A DNA stretch of 64,000 nt from Sipunculus nudus (GCA_026874595.1 CM049310.1:32369558-32433557); one strand, 5' to 3'. Counted from the first letter of the stretch, positions 1-11,676 are shown. A program made the numbers and translations. Notes: generated from the letters alone by a model not told the origin.

Positions 1-181
1 AAATAACGAAAATATTTGCGTCATCAGAGAGTCTTAAAATGCGTTCCCCCTGATGGATGTAACGGCACTCTGACAGCCAGTACGCTAGTTTAGACTCTCT
101 AATGTCCGAGGGCCGAAATGGCGCTAGCAGACCAGGGTTGGGCGGGTAATACCACTAATTACCCGGATTAGGCAATGAGCC

Positions 182-199
182 TTAACGCTCCTATTTAAC
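182..199 (-). repeat. B2 copy of the 18-bp split repeat
   Basis: The sequence TTAACGCTCCTATTTAAC is identical at 182-199 and 623-640 (B1). B1 abuts A2, and B2 lies 232 bp beyond it. If the model is right, the 3' end of the element is at about 182. Flanking bases outside the 18 bp do not match. A perfect 8-bp stem (CGGGTAAT/ATTACCCG) lies just outside at 144-167. Confidence 0.55.
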
Positions 200-431
200 A
201 AAGAAAACATGGAAAACGGTGTGGGCCATAATATGATCCTTTAATTTTTAACCCAACATACAATTGGGCCAAATAATAAAGGCCCATCACATCGTTGCAC
301 AAGGTAACATATATACAGGAAACAAGCAACACATAGCAAAACAACGCAAATAAATACACCGAAATACGTGAAGTAAACCGACCAGAAGAAATACAAACAC
401 ATATCGCAATAAATGGACAGTGGGTGGGCGG

Positions 432-626
432 GACACCGACAAAACACAACGTGCAACTGACTGGCTGGGGTGTGAACAGTGATTACTGAAGCGTGAGTTC
501 CCCGGCCCCGTGTATTACTAAGCGGGTTTAAGGGGGACGGCTCCACCTGAATAGATACGGGTTGCCAGGTCTGCAAGATTCAACTTTAAGCGTTAACAAT
601 AATTAACTTCTTTAATTTACATTTAA
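432..626 (-). repeat. A2 repeat of the Ngaro-like element
   Basis: This is a direct copy of the A1 repeat, located past the recombinase stop. It carries an extra 37 bp at about 548-584. Its outer end runs directly into the 18-bp B1 motif at 623-640, which gives the B1-A2 junction expected of split direct repeats. Confidence 0.8.
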
Positions 627-693
627 CGCTCCTATTTAACACTGTTGGCCGCTTGAATGAGCGCCAACTTTATGGCCCAATTTAATTAAAGGG

Positions 694-1715
694 CTATTTG
701 AAGAAATTCAAATAGCAACCTCTGAACGGTGCCGAGCTTAACCTGCGTTGTAAAGCCATCCGTCTCGCGAAACCAGTTACAACACTGACAGGAGCTTGTA
801 TATATCGTTCATATGCATTACTCGACCATCTGCCTGGCAGCTTGATCTCCCAATCCTGCATACCTGCCGCTGCTGCATCGGTGGCACCACCTCTACGGAA
901 AGAGTGACCACTATATTGGTCATTTTGAAATCCTCCTAATGCTAATATCAGCCGAACATGGTTAACAAAAAGAGACTTTGTAAGAATGCATGTATTCTCG
1001 AGTTTAAACAACGGTTCATCCTTGTTCGCACCATATAGTGAACCTCGTTGATTCATGTACTGCCGCATAGAACACACGGCACAGATGCTTGTATGAGAGC
1101 AGCCGATGTTAATTACGCAGCCACATCTAGCTTTGTCAGTTTTTGACCCCTTCAATTTTAGAGTCAGATAATATATGCCCTGCTCATTCTGAAGCAAATG
1201 TACATCGCCAACTGTTAAATGGTTAGCCCTATCAAACGAGGACTGCGATGGGACACAAAATTCCGCCGCTCTCAGACATGCAAAATAAGCCAGTGTCATG
1301 GCTGTCCAAAACAAATACGAATCATATGACACCCCTATCTTTTCTCTTAGCTGAAGCAGCATAGAATAAGTTATGGGGGAGTTTCTGCTTTGGCGGCCCC
1401 GACTCATATTTAAAACCTGCCAATGACCGTTTTAAGCGGAATTTGCCTACGATCGGGTCGCCATATGCTTCTTCGATATGCAACGATCTCACTGCTGAAA
1501 GATAAACTAATATGCTAGAATGTTTGAGACTCCTACGGTGCAGGTATGTTACAAACATCAATAATATATCCTCATTAGCTGTAACGGTTTAAAGTCATAT
1601 TGATCACAAAACTTAATGTACTGTCTCTGTGCTGAAGTATATGTTTTTCTGCTGTTTACCCTGAGACCATTCTTGACAAGTTGACAGGCTTCTGCGTACA
1701 GAGCACCCGTAACAT
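694..1715 (-). pseudogene. tyrosine recombinase of the Ngaro-like element, two frameshifts
   Basis: The C-terminal catalytic half reads openly at 694-1407. It has the first catalytic Arg in ACLRAAEF, a Lys-bearing strand LKGSKTDK, the HSFRRG (H-x-x-R) box, GRWSSNAYERYI with the probable nucleophile Tyr in RYI, and a short tail. The N-terminal core-binding part is in another frame at 1380-1561 (FVTYLHRRS...VYLSAVRSLHIEEAYGDP). A still more N-terminal helix lies in a third frame at about 1585-1715 (LVKNGLRVNSRKTYTSAQRQ). The shifts fall at the G5 run 1375-1379 and near 1580. A splice-acceptor-like TTTCAG precedes 1715 on this strand, so the ORF may have begun by splicing, but this is only a possibility. 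The enzyme family integrates the circular DNA form. Confidence 0.8.
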
Positions 1716-1747
1716 CTGAAATACACATTATACATAAAATTAAAACT

Positions 1748-3376
1748 TCAAATCAGCTGATGTACTGGTAAAGGTAATGGCTTAGTCATTTGTGTGTCAG
1801 CTGATGGATGAACCAGCCGAAAACGCCTCGGGTCACCTCTGGACAACGCATCCGCGACTTCATTCTTGGCACCTGGCACATGTATCGCCGAACACTCAAA
1901 ACCGTATGTTGCACATGTAAAGAATAATGCACGCATTAGTTTCATTATTGCACCGTCTCGTGAGGATCCTTTCTGCAGTACGTGCACCACTGCTTGGTTG
2001 TCACAGTGAAACAGGACACTTTTTGTCGTCAACAGCTTACCCCATGTTGCCGCAGCTTTTGCAATAGCAAAGAGTTCCCTGTATGCAATTGAATGTTTGG
2101 AGTGTTCATCAAGTCTGTCGAATTCCTCATACAACCATGCATTACAAAACACTGCACCATACCCGTAATCTGAGGCGTCCGTCCACAAGTGCAAGCAAGC
2201 GTTACCTGTCCACTGTTCTTCACAGAACAAACTTTTCCTGTTCCATCCTGGTAGGTAGCTTAGCCACCACATGATGTCGTTTTTTGCAGCTTTGTTCAGT
2301 TTTACACGGTGATGCAGAAACCGTAACTTTCTTGACGCTTCTATTAAACGACGAGTGAATATTTTACCCGGTTTCACTACACGTGCTACAAATGTTAACT
2401 TGCCGATCAGAGACAAAAGATTTCTCTTTGTCAAGCTGCTAACATGCAACCATTTACGTAACTCTGTTGTCGTGTCTTCTACACGTTCAGAAGACATTAA
2501 CAACTCCATTCTATTGGAGTCTATTATTATCCCTAGATATTCGAGCCGTGTAGTTGGTTTTACTACCTTTTCTGGTTGCACAGCAAAACCGAGCTTGTAA
2601 CAGCATTCTAGCATGGTCTCTAGATTTATATCACACAGAGGGGTTAACGGAGGGCCCCATGTGAAATAATCATCTAGGTAATGTTCAACCTCAGAGACTC
2701 CGTATTTTTTCATAATGAATTCCAGCCCATCTGCATAATCATTAAACAGTTTCGGGGAACTTCTAAGACCAAATGGTAACACCAAATCCACATAATATTC
2801 ACGCACTAAATTACCCGAAGAATCATGCTTTTCCCACGTAGATCCTAATAGTTCCCAGTCATCCGGGTGCACTACTATATGTTTGAAGGCATCCCTTAAG
2901 TCTAACTTCGCCATGAGGGTGCCTTGACCATAGCGCTTCACAACGGAAGTTATATCGTCGATTGTTATGTACCGAAGCGAATGTTCGTCAGAAGGAATAA
3001 AGTCATTTACGGACTGGCCCGGGGGCCATGATAGATCGTGGATGATCCGATATTTTCCTGTAGAGCGCTTTTTAGGGAATGCGCCCATCGGCGACGCGAC
3101 AAAGTTTACAAAAGGAGGACTATAAAATGGACCAGCTTTGCGACCTAAACGCACATCCTTGTCAATGGCTGTTTGTACGGCGGCGTTATATTTATTAGCT
3201 GATGGCCAATTATGGCTGTGTCTTGGAGTTGGATGACCTTTGTACCCAATACGAACACCGGTATTGATACCCTGGACGAGTTTATTTGCTAAGGATCTAT
3301 CTGGATGACTGGACAGCCCTACCTGCCATTCCTTAGCATTCAAGGGTGACACTGTTCTTATTACAGTGTTTGGCAT
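1748..3376 (-). CDS. reverse transcriptase-RNase H of the Ngaro-like element
   Basis: This is an uninterrupted 542-residue ORF. RT motifs occur in order: a fingers motif around residues 95-117 (ASPMGAFPKK...YRIIHDLSWP), motif A LMAKLDLRDAF with D159, motif B LPFGLRSSP around 200, and the catalytic YLDD at 233-236. RNase H follows with its four acidic positions visible: D400 in LWTDAS, E434 in AYRELFA, D459 in FHCDNQAV and D509 in EVADALSRG. In the family this enzyme copies element RNA to DNA and removes the template. The ORF ends about 30 residues after RNase H, leaving no room for a methyltransferase domain. It is intact although both neighbouring ORFs are broken. Confidence 0.9.
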   Translation of the reverse strand: MPNTVIRTVSPLNAKEWQVGLSSHPDRSLANKLVQGINTGVRIGYKGHPTPRHSHNWPSANKYNAAVQTAIDKDVRLGRKAGPFYSPPFVNFVASPMGAFPKKRSTGKYRIIHDLSWPPGQSVNDFIPSDEHSLRYITIDDITSVVKRYGQGTLMAKLDLRDAFKHIVVHPDDWELLGSTWEKHDSSGNLVREYYVDLVLPFGLRSSPKLFNDYADGLEFIMKKYGVSEVEHYLDDYFTWGPPLTPLCDINLETMLECCYKLGFAVQPEKVVKPTTRLEYLGIIIDSNRMELLMSSERVEDTTTELRKWLHVSSLTKRNLLSLIGKLTFVARVVKPGKIFTRRLIEASRKLRFLHHRVKLNKAAKNDIMWWLSYLPGWNRKSLFCEEQWTGNACLHLWTDASDYGYGAVFCNAWLYEEFDRLDEHSKHSIAYRELFAIAKAAATWGKLLTTKSVLFHCDNQAVVHVLQKGSSRDGAIMKLMRALFFTCATYGFECSAIHVPGAKNEVADALSRGDPRRFRLVHPSADTQMTKPLPLPVHQLI

Positions 3377-4414
3377 TTGTATAACGGCTCAGGACCTCTG
3401 CACTGTCTACAGACGTGGGCTCGTTTACATGACTGGACGCGACATCGACCGGACTGGTAGTTATTACATCCCTCACGCTGCTCGTGGTACCAGCGGTCAA
3501 ATCTATAAGATTGGTGGAACTTTGTTTGGATTTGGTTTTCAGTCTCCTCCATCTTGGCTTGTTGCGAGCGAAAGGGGCATTTTTGGACTACATGATCAAA
3601 CGATTTACATCTAAAACACTGAGACGTATTACGTTTCACCGCTGTTGCATCCAAAATTGTGACGTACGTTAGAATCAATTTCATCAAAGGCGAATGGATG
3701 GAGGCTACCAGCAATCTGACTGCGGAAACGCACATCGTAAGCCATAACGGCAGACCACAAATATTTTCTGTCACATTCCTGAATGAAGATTCTGTATTTT
3801 GCGAAACTATTATATTTATCTGGATACTTCTGCAGTACTACCATCTCGTATCGAGACCACGCTTGGAGCCATATGGAAAAATTATCTATTGTTCTACGTG
3901 ACTTCTTTTGTCGAAATTCTAAATTATCACTGACAAACACAGCCTCGGCTTCTCTGTTAACTGGTTCTGAAGCAATATATAGAAAGTCAGGCAAATGAAC
4001 AAACTCACCATTCTGTGCAGCCTGGACATTCTTTTCAGGGATGACCGCCCCGAGCACGTGTACGTTTCCGCGCGAAACTGGTGTGTCAGCTGGCTTGCGT
4101 GGAGGTTGTCCTTCTGAATTCGTGTGTTGCACAGAAATTTCGTTTTCTGAGTTTTGTACTCCCAGAACACATTTAGCTAAATTGTCATGTGAAGCTTTCA
4201 AGCTTTCTATACCAAAATTCAACTGTTGCATCAAAGAAACTAAAGCTTCCAGAATTTGGTTCGTTGACGGCTCTGTTTCCTTTATATCTTGTCCCATATC
4301 GTCCGGGTTTTTTTCGATATCGAACTGCCGAGGACATTCCTTGCCTGTAGGGCCGTCGTGACCTTTGCAAGGAAATTTACAGGTTGTGCAAGTCCTTACT
4401 TTATCCGAACTCAT
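3361..4414 (-). pseudogene. gag-like ORF1 of the Ngaro-like element, frameshifted
   Basis: The first part (4414 down to about 3640) starts at an ATG and opens with a Cys-rich motif (CTTCKFPCKGHDGP). It continues through a polar linker to a W/Y-rich helical block (WLQAWSRYEMVV, then YRIFIQEC) as seen in ORF1 proteins of these elements. The frame is lost near 3640. The downstream part continues in another frame to 3361 with a CCHC zinc knuckle (C-x2-C-x4-H-x4-C) and a second Cys/His cluster (CNNYQSGRCRVQSCKRAHVC), both likely nucleic-acid binding. The reading frame overlaps the RT start at 3376 by 16 nt. A programmed frameshift is possible, but the recombinase ORF is also broken, so decay is the simpler reading. 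Confidence 0.7.
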
Positions 4415-4450
4415 GGTGCGATGACTTAACTAACGATTACATGTACGTGC

Positions 4451-4608
4451 GACACCGACAAAACATAACGTGCAACTGACTGGCTGGGGTGTGAACAGTG
4501 ATTACTGAAGCGTGAGTTCCCCGGCCCCGTGTATAACTAAGCGGGTTTAAGAGGGACGGCTCCACCTTTAAGCGTTAACAATAATTAACTTCTTTAATTT
4601 ACATTTAA
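4451..4608 (-). repeat. A1 terminal repeat of the Ngaro-like element
   Basis: This block matches 432-626 nearly base for base, from GACACCGACAAAACA to the outer end TAATTTACATTTAA. It lacks a 37-bp stretch present in the other copy at about 548-584. It lies just upstream of the gag ATG, so it marks the 5' end of the element and probably holds its promoter. Confidence 0.8.
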
Positions 4609-6515
4609 AACCCATATGTGGTTTTATGGCTAATATCAAATGGACGTTTCTTAAAACTTTTCGTGTTCATATATAAATTCCAGCTTATTAAACTTTTAGT
4701 GTATTATACCATATCCTGTCATATATTTACATATTGATATCACTATTTACATGTGTCTGAATTGTAAACAGTTAAGTTGATAACTATATTTAGATAAACT
4801 AAGTCATCAATTCTCAAAGTCAAGAGTTCCTTATCAGACCCGTATGGCTATGGAAAACATCTCCACTTTCTTTTGACCCAGTCATTGTCTAACTTTAATG
4901 TGCTTTGTTATCCCATTCAACACAGATAACTAGATATGGTGCATTGAAATAGTACATAAGGGTTAGCCATTAATGACAGCCTGACAGGAGATTTTTCAAT
5001 TGTATCAGGATTACTGAAGAATCCCCTTCACATCAAGAATTTAACTTCTTTGTATCTGCAATGGTCATTTGCCAACAATTAAAAGTGCACAAGCCCTCCT
5101 TTAGCCTGGCCATAAAATAATACTGGTAACAATAAGAGGAGGTGGTGTGCACAGCACTGGCTAGTTGGCTAAATCAGCAGGAAATGTTTAATTGGATATC
5201 AACCTGCCTGTGGTGGGTCATCATTATCATCAGGGTGGGATTATGATACCACTTTGATGCAGATCATTACTGGGTTCTGTACAAATCAAAAATAAAGTGA
5301 TAGCAAATAACTAGTTTTAGACAGCAAAAAGCAATTTCTGCATCAGTTTGTGAAAACATCCACAAAGTTATCCACTTTCACTGAAAAAAAAGTGAAATGA
5401 TAGGCTGGGGAATGAGTACTTTAGGTCTTTACTGCATCTAAAGATTCATGATGTTTTCTCCTTTGGGGGGGGGGGGGGTTAAGTGTATTATAATTAATTG
5501 CTTTATGTGTTAAATATTATCTATTAAACATATCCCTTAAAATACCATCATACTGACAAAAATATAAAAGCACAGTTTCATATTTACCACTGTATATAAT
5601 CATATTCGATTTCGAATTGACACATTATTGCCCATAATTTACCCAGCAAAACCACTGGGCTGGGCTTTTTTGCCAAGCCCTGTAACAGACCTTTTGTACG
5701 AACATCACACCTGTGGCGACTTTCACGCATATACGCATATATATACATATACGCTGAAGGACATTCACATATACACTCAACTTACAAAATCATGTGAGGA
5801 TTTTTTTTCACGCATATACATACCGTATCTCACATGGAAACATAGCTTAAACAGCCCATGGCAGCGACTTTCGAAAATGAAACTGAACACTTTATTTTAA
5901 TTCTTATATTAATGCACTTTAACCATAAAACAATATTTCAATTTTTTTCATGGAGCACCCCAATCAATAAGGAGCAATCAACTGAAATGGTGTGAAAAGT
6001 ATTTCTGGTCACCGTAACTGTAATTTCATATATAGAAGAGACAATTTATGTTTGTGGCTGATCTGACACTCACAGTGACATAAAAATATTTATCTGACTG
6101 TGTAAAATCCAGTTTTTAAACACTGATGTTGGGGTCATTACGGTTAGGTTTTCTGTATTCATGCATTTTACAAAGACTTTTCAGTTCAAAACACAAGCAT
6201 ATATATTTAATTAAGACCTATAGGTATAGTGAATTGACGACTGGATATTTAACTTTGGTCAATCTTGTTTCAGGACCGGCGCCTACGCTCGTCTGCCTTA
6301 ATTCTGGATGATCTGGCACACAAACCATGGGGTCTACAGTTGCCAAGCAACGCCATTTAGAAGATGTATAGCGCGAAAATTCACCAGACGATTCATTAAC
6401 TTCCGCTTAGACGCCAATTAATGTGAAACTCTCGAATAATGTTCATACGAGTCTTGCATGCATAAACCAAAAATGTATACGCACAATTTATGTTTGAGTT
6501 CAATCTAGATAATAT
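4609..6515. other. intergenic, no gene seen
   Basis: AT-rich sequence with no convincing exon or repeat family. It contains a G14 tract at 5465-5478. Short open frames here lack any recognisable motif. Confidence 0.6.
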
Positions 6516-7390
6516 TAACCTTGCATTAGATAATCCAGTTTGTCTAGGCCTATATAAGCCTACCGAGGAATATATGAAAATCAGATTGCTAATTCAGAGT
6601 ACCGGAAATGCACGCATGAAGATGCCATTACTTAAAATCTGAATATACAAGTTCGCGTGAACCCCTACATCATTGGGCTTTACATAAAACACGGTAATAA
6701 ATGCTGGAGGGATATAATTCAAATCTATCAAATCCGAAATATTGAAGAGCACCCTTAAGTGCGTTCAGCTCAGTACGTACAAAGCATTTGAAGTTTTATA
6801 AGATGCTTTTAGCACCATTGTTGTAGATAAGTCTAACAGTGACTCATTCTGCAACCTCGTCGCAAGCGCTTTATATTAACCATGCATTAGAGAATCCAGC
6901 TTATGTATATAGCCCCGCTGAGTAATGTAGGTTATGATAATCAGATTGCTAATACATAGTACCGGAAGCACATGCGTGTAGTTATCATTGCATATAATCT
7001 GAATATAATATCTTCTTGTGAAGGCCCTACTTTGTTACTACGTACGTAAAACACGCTTGTATGTGCTAGGGGATTATACTTAAAATCTTTTTCGCAAACT
7101 TTACAGCACCCTGCTTCTTGTGCTATGTTAATGGACCTTTTCCAAGAGCATATACCACATGGTTGTAAACATAAGCTAGAGGTTAAAACAGGTAGCCTAC
7201 CGTTAAGGAAAAGGAAAATTTTTTTTACATTTTCATTTAAAATTTAAGTAAATATGATTTGTTGGTCAATATAGCAGACCCGAACGTTCAGTGTCATTCA
7301 CCGCCTCCAGGTGGCGCAATTTGAAAAGTCTATTATGGCAGAGCATTTGAAACTGATCAGATGGTTTTAGCACCATTATCGTAGTTCAGA
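6516..7390 (+). repeat. diverged direct duplication, two units
   Basis: A block at 6516-6840 recurs in diverged form at 6875-7390. Shared anchors are TGCATTAGA(T/G)AATCCAG, AATCAGATTGCTAAT, AGTACCGGAA, ATAATCTGAATATA-like strings and TTTTAGCACCATT near the end of each unit. No coding potential was seen. It may be two copies of an unknown dispersed repeat or a local tandem duplication. Confidence 0.6.
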
Positions 7391-8258
7391 ACCATGTGTA
7401 TTCCTGTGAGTATAACTGACCAATATAACATCAGCCTCTGAAGCTTCACATTATGTACAATGCTGACTCATGATTGAGAAGAAGGATCCGGGTATTTTAT
7501 TTTTTCACAAATGTACTTTTTTTAAGTAAAATTGGTCGGGGGGAAAAGGTCATTTCTATGTTGACCTGTAATATCCTTTTGGGGATATTGGTAAAAATAA
7601 AATCTCGTGAACGAGATATAACTTAAAAGCTGTGATCTTCATACAAGTTGGTATCTGTTCGCCGGAGGTTATTGGTTTGCAATATCTTCGGCATTTGAAC
7701 CCCCCCCCCCCCCCCCCCCGATGATTCGTGTACGCATGAACTCTCGGAGTTATATATAGGTAAAACCTACTGTACCTCATGCACACGCCACTGTGTATGC
7801 AAAATTGTGTCAATATGCTTACAGTATAAAATACCCTGCTTTAGATTATGTACCTATTAGGACTCCGGACTTACCAACACTGAAAATTGGTTATTTTCAA
7901 ACTTTTTTTTAAGATGTGTGCCCTTTTTTTAGCACTACTGCAAATATATTAGACAGATGATAAAAATATTCGGGTTACAATGGAAATGGTATTTTATATA
8001 TCTAATGTTTTCAATATCCTTTTGATAGTATTTTTTTCTGCATCAAGGCTCATATTCAGTATGCGCATTTGTGTACTTCTACAGATGTAACACATTATAA
8101 AATATAATTAACTAACGAAGCTGTTTGTAAACTTTTTTTCTCAAGGTCATCTCTTTGCTTTTAAAATAGAATGTTTTACGATCGAGATAAATGTGAAAGG
8201 GGACTTGGCCTAAGTTTTGATAAAATTATATGTTTTCTCAAGATGAAACACAAAGGTC

Positions 8259-8308
<50 letters not shown>

Positions 8309-10423
8309 CGTATGTACTCGCCTGTGTATATATTCGGAATTTGTAGATCTGCTAGGCAATCAAACACAACTACCTTCGGTGATCTTTTTGAATATTCTTC
8401 TTCCTTATGCAAAGGATGAGGAAATATTGAGTCATACAGCAATGAGGGGATCAAGCCAACAGAACCATATATATAAAGATGGCCCTGATCACTGTTTACA
8501 ACCCGTCCCCTATATACTAGTATGTTTATATATAGACCATTTTATGCAAGTTAATGTGTATGTAATTTTTAAATCCTTTTACTCCAGACAGTACACATTA
8601 TGAGAAGTCTCATATTTTTGTATAGTATCATATTACATTGTCAGGTTACTCTATTCTTAAGGGTACATGTTTATGTTATTTCAAAGGACAACAGGGTACA
8701 TTACCTTTTATTTTGCCATGCAAAGCCCAAGTGCTCTATTTGCTGATGTTTTCTACATTTATCGTGTAGGTGTTTATTCTTACGTTTTCATGACTTTGAT
8801 CTCTTTTATCAAATGTTAAAGAGGCCCAATCACCTATCTGACCTTTATAACCTAAAAGTAATCCCCTTGAGCTGTTTAAAAATAGACCAGAACACGGAGA
8901 TGTCACCACACACAAGCTGTTTGTTTTCTTTATAATAATGTGTTTATAACATGTAGGGGCCCGCCAAAATAAACAAACAAATTCAACAAGCGCATCTGGC
9001 ATCAACTCAGATAGGCCAGAGCTTTGCAAAAGGCGTTTTGCAACAAGTGACCTTTCCGATTAGCACATATGCAACTTACCACCTAAGGTTACATGTTTTT
9101 TTTTCATTTGTCAACACTGCTGTGTTTACAAACATGCTGTTGATAAACAAGTTCATACATCCTTCACGAAGGCATTATTAAGAACTCTTCACAACCAAAA
9201 GTACCCTTAGATCATTAATATATTCACAGAGAAAGCAAGATCACATAATTTTTTTTCAAAAGGTAGGTGAATGGGCACCTTAAACGCAAGATAATATTGT
9301 ATATCCTGAGAGACAGATGTATATACTGCTGATACAATAACATAAATGTCATAATGTAATCAAAAGTAAAAGATGAAACGAATTAATACTGTATTTTATG
9401 TATGCTTTGATCACTCATTATATGCCTTAATTGTACCTTTCAAAGTCTAGAAATATATGCATATTTTCGGATGACTTTTCTTAATTTATTACATGACGAG
9501 TACAAGGTGTTCAGTGATAGTGAAGAGACATGAAGAGAGTCAAAGCAGTGGGTAAGTTCGGATTTCCAGTGATTAAAGGCAGAAAAAACGTATTAGGACG
9601 ACGAATAAAATTCCGCTAAATACGAAAAGTCTTTATCGATATCAAGCTCCGAATCCCTAAATAGAAAAAAAATCAAATATTGTCTGATTTTATCTATTCT
9701 GTAAATCAGTGAAAATGGCGAGAGTGGGTGGGCAGGGGGTGCGGCAGGGAATTAGTTAATTGGCAGCTGACAATCACAGAAGCAAGCACAGTTTATCAAA
9801 GCATTTGTAACCTTGCGGCAACGTCGCAAAAAAACTTCCAAGATGCCAAATTTGGAATTCCACATTAACACAAATGAACACGTCAAGTATTTGAGAACCT
9901 GAGGTGATGAATGACTTATATTAAGCTGACGGGAGATGTTGAAGAATTATGTATAACAATACGAGAGAGAAAGAAATAAATATGGCTACAGGAAAGTATA
10001 CAGCTAACAGAGAGGAGCTCATATGGTACGGATGTGCGAGTGGCGAGCAGAATACTATATTGACCTTATAGGTTATATCTGTGCAAGTTTTTTTTTAAAG
10101 AAATTGCAAAATATATATATTTAAGTGTAATATACAAGATTATTTTGTTTTTCCTTAATGACCACAAGCAAGTTGTAGAACAAACACACTTCTGGACTAC
10201 TGACAACCAATCCTAAACGAAGAGCATCAAAAGTGTCAACATAGGCATTAACAATAAAATAAGATTACGAGACAAAAGTGATCTGTGCATTTCCTGCTTT
10301 AATTTTATCTGTTCACTCAAGCCCGTATTTAGGTCACAACAACATACAAATAAAAATATATATCATGGTCATGGTTTTTAATATGTAGAGAAGTGAATTG
10401 TTTACATAGATATTACATATTTA
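7391..10423. other. intergenic, simple repeats only
   Basis: No gene was supported. The stretch includes a C20 tract at 7700-7719 and an (AT)n microsatellite at 8260-8305. Short open frames across these tracts are artefacts of the repeats. The last few hundred bases are probably the 3' UTR of the FKBPL-like gene. Confidence 0.55.
8260..8305. repeat. (AT)n microsatellite
   Basis: An uninterrupted AT dinucleotide run of about 45 bp. Confidence 0.95.
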
Positions 10424-11314
10424 TCATTTAAACATCTTGCTCATAGCTTGTGCCATCTTTGCGTCCTGAGATCGACGTGCATCTTCCACCTGAGACAAGA
10501 GCTTGCTAACAGCTGAGTTTTGTGGATCCAAAGTCTGTGCCTGAAGCAAGTCAGCCTGTGCTTCATCTAGCGCCCCCTGGTGGAAATAAGCTTGCGCCCG
10601 CCTGTACAAGCCTTTTATATTTTCTGCGTCTACAGCCAACACTTTACAGCAGTTTCCAATCACTAAGTGCCAACTTTTATGTTTTATCTGACAAGCGGCT
10701 AAGTTAAGATAACAAGCTAACTTTAAAATGGTTGCATGTTCTGTCAGTTGTGGTGACAAATCTGGTGATCCTGACATGCAAATCACAAATCTGAGTGCTC
10801 TGCTGTACCACCGGAATGCCCTGGCTGTGTGTCCCTGCTGGTACAGGTCTGAACCTTGAAATTTTAACCTTTGACCCCATTTAAGCAGCTCCTCTGGTGA
10901 AAGTTTATGTATTTCAGATCTATGTTTAACAGACAAGAATTTGAGCTCAACTTGTAGAGAATCAGTATTTGTTTCTTTTGCTATTGTATCCATTTCAGCA
11001 ATATCAAAGTTGTCCCAAAACAAATCTCCTTCAGCATTTGCATTGTTAAATTTCAAGGGTATAACAAACTTTGCTTCTTCTCCTTCTACCATGTAAGATA
11101 AACAGTGATCAATTATGTCACACAGTAATGCTCCACTTTCTCCTATGGTGTAATCAAATGAGCGGTCTGTGCCACTAGTTATCTGACACTTGAGTTCTGG
11201 CAGTACTCCCCTCAGTTCTATCTCACACACAGAGCCCTCTGTTGAGCATTTTGTTCCTCTCCCCTCTTGTAGAGTCAACTTCTGAAACAAATTTGGTTTC
11301 CAATGATCAGCCAT
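10424..11314 (-). CDS. FKBPL: FKBPL-like protein: degenerate FKBP domain plus C-terminal TPRs
   Basis: The ORF is 296 residues. The chosen start (MADHWKPN) lies two bases after a good 3' splice site (TATTTTTTACAG), implying a 5' UTR intron and a single coding exon. The upstream in-frame extension is intronic. Residues about 10-135 resemble an FKBP fold but lack the usual aromatic active-site pattern, so isomerase activity is unlikely. Residues about 145-285 form three TPR-like repeats (ELLKWGQRLKFQGSDLY, YLNLAACQIK, KGLYRRAQAYFHQG) with Asn, Lys and Arg placed as in Hsp90-binding carboxylate clamps. The tail SQDAKMAQAMSKMFK closely resembles the vertebrate FKBPL end. The expected role is cytosolic or nuclear Hsp90 co-chaperone. 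Another FKBP-TPR family member is the main alternative. Confidence 0.85.
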   Translation of the reverse strand: MADHWKPNLFQKLTLQEGRGTKCSTEGSVCEIELRGVLPELKCQITSGTDRSFDYTIGESGALLCDIIDHCLSYMVEGEEAKFVIPLKFNNANAEGDLFWDNFDIAEMDTIAKETNTDSLQVELKFLSVKHRSEIHKLSPEELLKWGQRLKFQGSDLYQQGHTARAFRWYSRALRFVICMSGSPDLSPQLTEHATILKLACYLNLAACQIKHKSWHLVIGNCCKVLAVDAENIKGLYRRAQAYFHQGALDEAQADLLQAQTLDPQNSAVSKLLSQVEDARRSQDAKMAQAMSKMFK

Positions 11315-11676
11315 TCCTGTAAAAAATAAGCATTTAAAAAAAATGAATATACATGCGTACATATGTAACAGTGCACATAAAAGCTTTCCTAAAAATTCTG
11401 CAAATTCTACAAGTCTGTAGAATGTGATGTTCATTTATTACCCGTGTAGGAATGGTCCAACAGAATGACCAGTAGAGCCTGTGTATCACCCTTTTGCAAA
11501 TGGCACTTAACTTGGGACTCAAACCCACAACCCTGAGGTTAATAATCTCATTTTTATGGTGGAATCTGAACCCATTCCTCAGCAAAGACTGCTGCCTTAG
11601 CCCACCTAAAACTGGTCCCTGTCGCGCCATGATATATATCATCCGGTGGTTGATCGTTGGTTTAATCCATGGTCTG
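11315..11676. other. 5' intron of the FKBPL-like gene and flank
   Basis: The segment directly upstream of the FKBPL-like coding exon ends in a pyrimidine-rich 3' splice site on the minus strand. I could not locate the matching 5' noncoding exon. Confidence 0.45.

Larger units (their letters stand above)
182..4608 (-). mobile_element. Ngaro-like tyrosine-recombinase retrotransposon, degenerate copy
   Basis: Three minus-strand coding blocks lie in the order gag-like, RT-RNase H, tyrosine recombinase, with no integrase and no aspartic protease seen. This is the DIRS-order layout. The RT ORF stops just after the RNase H domain, so the methyltransferase domain of DIRS1/PAT elements appears absent, which favours Ngaro. 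The ends are split direct repeats rather than LTRs: A1 at 4451-4608, B1 (623-640) touching A2 (432-626), and B2 at 182-199. Such elements are thought to replicate through a circle that the recombinase inserts, so no target duplication is expected. Frameshifts in gag and in the recombinase mark a non-autonomous relic. Family assignment is inferred from motifs and architecture. Confidence 0.8.

Noticed and set aside
8171-8454. ORFs on both strands with Ile-Tyr repeats
   Set aside because: They are produced by the (AT)n tract at 8260-8305.
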